NCBI RefSeq assembly: GCF_963675165.1
Contig: NC_087382.1
Span: 434,001-498,000 of the forward strand
Reading direction: 5' to 3'
From: Halichondria panicea
Lineage: Eukaryota > Porifera > Demospongiae > Suberitida > Halichondriidae
Length of the DNA stretch: 64,000 nucleotides
Shown: positions 57,576-64,000 of the stretch, piece after piece
Numbering within the stretch: the stretch's first letter is position 1
Layout: every line of letters begins with the position of its first letter
Position numbers and translations under genes: made by a program
Notes under the pieces: generated by a model
The model's database searches: none
What the model was told of the DNA's origin: nothing
What the model saw: only the letters and a program-made list of their open reading frames with translations

Positions 57576-60500
57576 ATGGCTGCAATGTTTTCAGCTCTTC
57601 GAGATGACGCTAACTTGAGGGAGTTTGTGCTGGAGAATGTGGAGCACTTTGGAGAGGAGAGAGTTCTAGGAACTGGCTCCTATGGCTCTGTTCAAGAGGT
57701 CAGTCACTGCATGCTCTGCCGGTTTCTGTGCACTGTCTCTAGTGTATCTGCTAGCTATTCAAGTGTGACTGCCTCCATGCACAGGTGAAGATCAATGGTG
57801 AGGTGTATGCAGCCAAGAAGATCCATGAGGTTCTCCTGGAGACGGACGAGCATGGTGGAGTGGCCAACATAGATGGGAACTACCACCGAGAGTGTCGACT
57901 CATGGCTCGCATCCGTCACCCCAACATCACCCAGTTCATTGGGCTGTGTTTCGTGACTGGCTCTCGACTTCCCCTCCTGGTCATGGAGAGACTGGACTCA
58001 AGTCTGGACGATCTCCTGGAGTCCACCCCCAACATCCCCCTCTCTGTCTGCCAGTACATTCTGGTCTGTGTGGCCCGAGGGCTGCTCCACCTGCATCGTG
58101 AGTCTGTGGTCCATCGTGACCTCACTGCCAAGAACGTCCTGCTGACGGTATCTCTGAGAGCCAAGATCACAGACTTTGGTAACTCTCGTATCGTGAATCT
58201 GGAGCCTGGTCGACTGGCCAGGACTCTGACGAGGCTTCCTGGGACACTGGTGTACATGCCGCCCGAGGCCCTCTCTGACAGAGGCCACAGTGTGTACGGA
58301 CCCAGTCTGGACGTCTTCTCTTTCGGAGTGCTGCAATTGTTTGCACTCACACAAGTATGTGTGTGGTTACTGATACTCATTGGTAGATTCCATGGTTATT
58401 ATTATACCTGTACTCACCTGGCTGCCATAGCACTGCGTTTACACAACAAGTTATTATGCCTCGGTACGCATACACAAGCGAGGTATACTGTAGTGTGTGT
58501 GTGTGTAGACTGCTACAGCTGCTCAAGGATCAATGAAGTGCAAGTAAGAGTTTCTATCTTGGATTTAATTCGTGGATTTGCAAAATAATGCTTCGTTCTC
58601 GAGTTATGCCTAGTTTTGCTTACTTGGAATGCCATTGCAGCCTTTTCAGAAGAGTCCGTAGCAAAACTTGTTCACCGAGTGTTACTACTCTACTTAGTAG
58701 TTAGCTCTGCACTAGAACGCTATAGCTATTGGTAGCTGCAAGAGTGAGAAAAGAGCTTCAAGGCTCTGCTGACTTGCAGCTATTAAATTTAAATTTGAAC
58801 TTTTGGCATCGATCGTTTTTAACAACAATCATCGTCGATCATTACTCACTCTTTGAGTTTCCCTGTTACTGTATAGCGGGTATATTTCGAGGGTATAAAT
58901 TTTTGCGGATGGACCATTACAAAGGATTTCACGGATTTTATTTTTGTGGTCTGACTTCCAGCCTTCTGGCGCATGCGCACATCAACATGCAGCTGTACCT
59001 CCACACCGTTAGCCTCGAATCCATAATACTGAACACGCCTACTATTCATAAATTTTCGTGGGTATAAATTTTCGCGGTACAGGCTCAAATCCGCGAAAAC
59101 CGCGAACATTTATACCCTCGAAATATACCCGCTATACGGTATTCTGGATTCTGCATACATGCAGCAAAATTAAAATGTTGATCATGATCAATGTGTGTAT
59201 AAAAGCTAGCTATTATGTAGCTTTGGCACCTCCACCGAGGCATCAGCACCCGCGGTGCTTTCAATTAATTTCTTTCGTCGTATAAAAGCAGGCACTAAGA
59301 AGCTTGGACTTGCACGATGGCTGGCTCTACCGCGACCTTTATTCGAAGTAAAGCACCAGCTAAAGTTATCGTTTACCGGTCTCTGTTAAAAGTAGTTTGT
59401 TGTTTGTAATAAACTGAACAGTCCTCTGGTTTCATAGATATAGCACTTACGTACATTCCTTTGTAATGGAGTGTAACCTTATCCGTATTGTGGTATTGAA
59501 TATGTTGGGTAGATCCCCTAAATGGTTGACTTTGCCTTTTAAGATGTAGCCTCGGTCCCAGGCCGGAAGGGGGAAAAGTACGGCCGGGTATACCTATTGC
59601 ATGGGTAATAGTGCGCTACTAATTTACTCTCCGTAATCTGGAGAATCCCCTTTGTCTTTCGTTGTAAAGCACTTAGCCCTCTATTACGTTGGTCCAGGAG
59701 GCCTGCACACTTAGTCTGAAGAGGCTCTCATCATTGTCATCAACCTCTATGATGGTTGTATGGTCGGGATGTCTGATTCTGTACATGCAGGCTATAATTA
59801 TGGTGTTCCCAACTGCTACTTGCGAACCATTATAGAGGTAGATGACATTGATGGCCACTGTTCCCTACGTGTGTCAGACAATCCTAGTATGAGTCCTATG
59901 CATACTTACTACATATAGTATAATGGGATGCAGTATTTATATAGCCTGTGTCTCCAGAGGATCCTTATATTGGTTGCGTGCATAGAGCATTTATGTCCGG
60001 GAGGATCCTGCCATTGGATGCCATACTTGCATCAGAAAAGTTGAACCATGCAGGAACGAGGCTATACATATGATATTATGAGATTTAGCGCCTAGGCAAA
60101 TTGTATTTGCCTGGGCAATTAAATGACACATGTACGTACATATATGTACATACATGCAATCATGACACTCAGTATTGACATGCTCTTCTACTCCAGGTGT
60201 TTCCAGGAGATCTCCTTGCCCCCACGTACAGCGACCCCAACAACCCAGACCACCTCCTGGCTCGCTCAGAGTTTGAGCGTCGAGGTCCCTACACGGCTCT
60301 CCTTGAGAAGAGTATGGTGGGCGGACGTGAACACCTTCTGTTTCGTCTGGTGAGGGAGTGTCTGGCCAACACTCCAGAGAAAAGACCGGCCACCGCTGAG
60401 CTCCTCTCGTCTCTGGAGGAGGTGGGGAGGGAGATGGACGGAGAATTGCTCCAGCTGGACATTGCACGAGTGAAGACTGCCAGGACCCTCAGGGCAAAGG

Positions 60501-62645
60501 AGAAGAGGATAGAGGCTCTACAGGTGAGTCCAGTCCAGTGAGCTAGTGGGTGCAAGGGTCTGACACTGCAAGCTGTACTCTGTTCTCAGAGAGAGATGGT
60601 CGAGAAGGACAGGATATTGGAGAGGAAAGACGAGCAAATAGTACAAAAAGATGAGCAATTAACTGAGAAAGATGCACTTCTGGCACAAAAAGATGACCAA
60701 CTGGTGCAAAAAGACAACCAACTTGAACAGAAAGACGCACTTCTAGTAACAAAAGATGTTCAAGTAGCCGACAAAGATACTCAACTTGCTAGACAGCAAG
60801 AGGTCAGCAGAACCATATTACCAACTATTTTGTATGTTGATCCAACCATGCAATTTGAATACAGATATTGAATAGTGTCCGTGCCACCAAAGATGGTATG
60901 ATTGCTGACAAGGACAGACAACTCAGTGAACAAGAGTCAACAATCATTTCCCAGAGAGAGGCTGCTCTAGTTGAGAGGGACGCTCTCTCACAGGTATTAT
61001 AGTAGTCACCAAATGTACACACTCTTATACTCTAGTACTGTACAAGAGTGTAGAATTGTCCACTGCTACAATAATAATATTTACGTCTGTGTTTTGATTT
61101 GAAGATTTCTACCAACGTTCCCCTGTTTTCACTTTATTCAGATATTGAATAGTGTCCGTGCTAATGCTGCCACCAAAGATGGTGTGATTGCTGACAAGGA
61201 CAGACAACTCAGTGAACAAAAGTCAAGGATCACTGATCTCATTTCCCAGAGAGAGGCTGCTCTAGTTGAGAGGGACGCTCTCTCACAGGTATTATAGTAA
61301 TCACCAAATACACACACTTTTATACTCTAGTACTGTACATGAGTGCAGAATTGTCCACTGCTACAATAATATTCATGTCTGTGTTCTAATTAGAAGATTT
61401 CCACCAACGTTCCCCTGTACAGGCACACAGGGAACAGATTCAGCACAAAGATGCTGAGCTGGTCAGGAGAGACGCCATCATTCAACAGCAGAGACAAGTG
61501 ACACGAAACGCACCATTATAATAATTATTGCAGAGCTATAGTAGAAGCTTTGATCCGTTATAATCGTACTGTACATTCTAGTGGACTGGTGGGCGTCGCC
61601 TCTTAAGCTAATTAGAGAAAGTGATTTAGTGTGCATACAATTATTGCTACAAGTAACACTCGCTTGTTAGTAGACACTATCCTAATTACACTCATTCATT
61701 ATTCAGGATCCCCCTCCCAGAGAGTTGAGACCTCCACTCACTTTGAAATGGAGAAGAGGGAAAAACATGCCAATCAAGATGGGCAGCTCGGTACAGAGTG
61801 TTGTTATCGGTGACACGGTGTATGTCGGTGGAGGCAATGCAGTCAGTGATCGTGACGGATGTACAGTGATGAAGCTCGAGCAAAATCAATGGACCAAACT
61901 ACCAGAGTACACTGCCAAGTGGTTTGCTATGACGTCACACGCTAATCGACTAGTGCTGGTGGGAGGACTTGACACACGAAACAACAAACGAACCAATCAA
62001 TTTTCTATATTTGAGTCAGGGGAATGGACTCATCCGTACCCACTAATGAACATTGCTCGTTATTCCTCAACAGCTGTCTCCTTCAACAACCACATCATTG
62101 TAGCTGGTGGGGTTGATGGTAAAGGACAAACCTCCTCTGTGGAGGTGTTTGACGTGGCGTCAAGAAGATGGTACATTGCTCAGTCACTACCTAACCCACG
62201 AGCAGTACTGAAATCAACTCTCATAGGAAACACCCTCTACCTAATGGGAGGGTTCGATCACACTAGGAGGGCAACCAAGACAGTGCACCACGTCGACCTC
62301 AATGAACTGATTGCAAAGGCCCTTTTCAACCTGGACACACCCACTCTCTGGCAGACCTTACAGGAAGTACCACTCGAGCGTTCAGCCCCTCTCAGTATTG
62401 GGAGGTCACTATTAGCCGTTGGTGGAGCGAACGACAAAATCTTAACAAGTTCATCGATCCACCTCTACCAGCCTGACACCAGGAGGTGGGTGAAAGTGGG
62501 AGATCTGCCTACTGCACGATACTACTCCACATGCTCAGCACTTCCTAATGGAGAGGTTATTGTAGCCGGAGGAGAGACAAACGCTGATTACATTCAAACT
62601 GTGAACTTCTTGTCAATAAGTTTAATTGTTTTGTTTTGTACATAA
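57576..62645 (+). CDS. Gene F: TKL kinase - coiled coil - Kelch protein (about 840 aa), intact
   Basis: Eight exons: 57576-57698, 57785-58354, 60197-60523 (kinase); 60590-60802, 60865-60993, 61142-61288, 61423-61497 (coiled coil); 61707-62645 (Kelch). All GT-AG and phase 0 throughout, total 2523 bp, no stops. The kinase has GTGSYGSV, VYAAKKIHE (Lys), HRECRLMARIRHPN, VVHRDLTAKNVLL, KITDFGNSRI and MPPEAL, so it looks active, and it is clearly diverged from the A-C kinases and split by two introns. The coiled coil begins as seven-residue QKDxQLx repeats. Exons 60865 and 61142 are tandem duplicates (ILNSVRA, then DKDRQLSEQ). The last coiled-coil exon is nearly that of gene C. The Kelch exon is like those of A-D. 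There is no DD. Probably a dimeric signalling kinase with a propeller sensor (inference). Confidence 0.88.
58455..59263 (+). mobile_element. TATGCCTCGG-family element in the kinase intron of gene F
   Basis: Starts TATGCCTCGGTACGCATACA and ends GCACCCGCGGTGCTTTCAA. It contains a nested MITE at 58868-59141. It separates the two kinase-lobe exons without affecting splice sites. Confidence 0.75.
58868..59141. mobile_element. MITE of the TACCGTATAGCGGGTA family, nested
   Basis: Left end ACTGTATAGCGGGTATATTT, right end AAATATACCCGCTATACGGT, TA on both sides. Comparison with the 50404 and 30054 elements shows it was inserted after TTTCCCTG of the host element. Contains GCGCATGCGC at 58969-58978. 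Confidence 0.75.
59264..60196. other. Rest of the kinase intron of gene F
   Basis: 59548-59590 holds a TAGCCTCGGTCCCAGGCCGG end of the MULE-like MITE family. The remainder has short chance ORFs only. The intron ends CTACTCCAG before exon 60197. Confidence 0.4.
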
Positions 62646-62894
62646 TTTGTCATGTTAACAACAACAATAATTATACATGATGTTTTTTCATGTTGTGAGA
62701 AATGCTTTTCTATCGTATAATCATTTTTCCAAAAAATTTCACTGTTTGTTGGGATTGTAAATTCTGGAAAAAACAATGACATGCATGCATGAGTTCGTAC
62801 ACATTATAATGTTTGCCCTGGATTGTAAAAGTAGTCGTTAAGAATATGACAATGATAGAATAGGCCGCAAAAACAGACAAAATGTGTGACAGTG

Positions 62895-63853
62895 TCATAA
62901 CAAGTTCAGGTTATTGGTTGGGGTCTTGTCCGAGGGTAGGGTGGACGCCTTCTCCCAGAATCCAAAGTCTATCTCCTCTTCCGAGCCAGACAGTAAGAGG
63001 TGGGGCTCAGAAACTGAGGGGTTAAAAAGTCACATGGTCATAGTCATACTGAGTGGAAGTTTGAGGGCTTAGGAAGTGGCGAGAAAGTTGAAAGTACTTG
63101 TAACACTACTATACTGGCTAAAAGAAGAAAAAAAATGTCTTACGATGAAAAGTACATTGTGACTACTAGAATAATCGTAAGGGTCAGCCTTTTGCCGTTG
63201 GATTAATTTTCACTGCACGCCATCATGTATTACTTACTTACATTATAGTAATACTAGAATAGAGTAAGTGATACCTTTTGTGGAGAGTGAGAGCTGCTGA
63301 GCTTTGACACTCTCCAGGAACTTGTCAAAGTCCTCCTCGTCCTGAGTCAGTGTTCTGTAGCCAGGATAAACAACACATGGACACATTCAAACTGGTAGTG
63401 TGATGAAGGGTCTGGTACACGTACTGTACAATGTCATGTACAAATATTGTGAGCTAGTGTTCTCAATTGACACATGTTTCCCTGTACACACCTAAACTGC
63501 GTACATTGAAGCATACCTTGTATACAAGTGCATGTACATACAGACTAGTAAGCATGCTAGGTTCCCATTCTTTGTACTGTACATTCAATAGTACGCAGTC
63601 GACTCATTGCACTGCATAACTACACATTATACACACGTACCTTGTTCTTGATGAAGGTTCCTCAGTAGCCCCTGTCCATGGACCCATGTCTTCAGACTGT
63701 CCCTCACTGCTTGTAGGCTGCTCACCAGACTGGAGGTGGGCTGCATGTAAGGGCTGCGTGTCAGGGGAGTTTTTAGTCTCTGATGACAGACCCTTCTCCA
63801 TACTGCTGAGGTCTGTTAGCGTCTGAGTGGCCAGTCTTAGCAGCATAGTAGGC
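62895..63853 (-). pseudogene. Convergent coiled-coil gene, copy G3, decayed
   Basis: Minus-strand exons: 63853-63642 (TDLSSMEKGLSSETKNSPDT, then SSEGQSEDMGPWTGATEE), 63354-63275 (TLTQDEEDFDKFLESVKAQ) and about 63010-62895 (LSGSEEEIDFGFWEKASTL, stop). A 17-base loss near 63830 relative to G1 shifts the frame of the first exon. The TLTQDEEDFDKFLE exon was not found in G1 or G2. Same tail-to-tail position with gene F as G1 has with gene C. Function unknown. Confidence 0.5.
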
Positions 63854-64000
63854 CTAGAGGTGTGTGTGTGTGTGGGGGGGGGTCGTACATTGCACACCTT
63901 TAAATACATTACAGGGAAACACACATCATGTGCTGAATAGGACACACTATAGCTGACCTTGAATAACTTTAAGGGACTCTACAAAGTATGACACAAATGC

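Noticed and set aside
57892-58380. Several overlapping ORFs on both strands within the gene F kinase exon
   Set aside because: All are shadows of the GC-richer kinase exon, whose own frame carries every kinase motif.
1-64000. tRNA or rRNA genes
   Set aside because: No cloverleaf with A and B boxes and no rRNA-like conserved stretch was recognised by eye. A covariance-model scan would be needed to exclude them fully.

Overview
The window reads as nuclear DNA of an early-branching metazoan, most probably a demosponge of the Amphimedon type (inference). The reasons are AT-rich sequence, short GT-AG introns, Death-domain/kinase/Kelch proteins in a local family, SAMD3-like, HIRAN, Ulp1-PHD and ZSWIM-like transposon-associated genes, and many small inverted-repeat elements. 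I saw no bacterial genes, operons, tRNA or rRNA genes, or CRISPR arrays.

The backbone is a plus-strand tandem family of multi-exon genes built from the same exon modules. These are a 5'UTR exon, a Death-domain (DD) exon, a tyrosine-kinase-like (TKL) kinase exon of exactly 807 bp, a short linker exon, optional coiled-coil exons, and one terminal exon coding a six-bladed Kelch propeller. Gene A (3708-7793) has DD, kinase, linker and Kelch. Gene B has its DD at 11883-12198 and its kinase-linker-Kelch part at 26547-31645, separated by about 14 kb of transposons. A Kelch-only pseudogene lies at 36842-37765. Gene C (41450-45501) has DD, kinase, linker, coiled coil and Kelch. Gene D (49748-54892) has DD, linker and Kelch but no kinase, and one frameshift. 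Gene F (57576-62645) has a divergent kinase, five coiled-coil-type segments and Kelch, without a DD. Introns on both sides of the kinase exon are phase 1, so the kinase can be lost without breaking the frame, which is what gene D shows. Paralogues differ mainly in the loop after each Kelch Gly-Gly pair. Downstream of the Kelch exons of C, D and F lies a convergent, decayed minus-strand gene (about 45.7-46.4, 55.8-57.4 and 62.9-63.9 kb), so the duplication unit seems to hold both genes.

The rest is mostly mobile DNA. At 2-1350 a tyrosine-recombinase gene is split by a piggyBac-like element at a TTAA. At 2.3-3.1 kb is a decayed ZSWIM/MULE-like gene, and at 9.1-10.8 kb a broken SAMD3-like/Ulp1/PHD gene. 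At 13.6-14.3 kb a RecQ-helicase fragment sits inside an inverted-repeat element nested in a MULE-like MITE. At 16.2-18.9 kb is a pogo/Tigger element with a convergent HIRAN-domain gene. At 19.6-22.5 kb an inverted-repeat element encloses an apparently intact seven-exon SAMD3-like gene. LINE fragments lie at 23.5, 25.8, 39.2-40.8 and 47.7-49.2 kb. An integrase-like pseudogene (32.7 kb) and an antisense TKL-kinase pseudogene (34.3-35.1 kb) lie between gene B and the Kelch pseudogene.

Gene models come from reading frames, splice consensus, intron phase and comparison among paralogues inside the window. No database or expression evidence was available.
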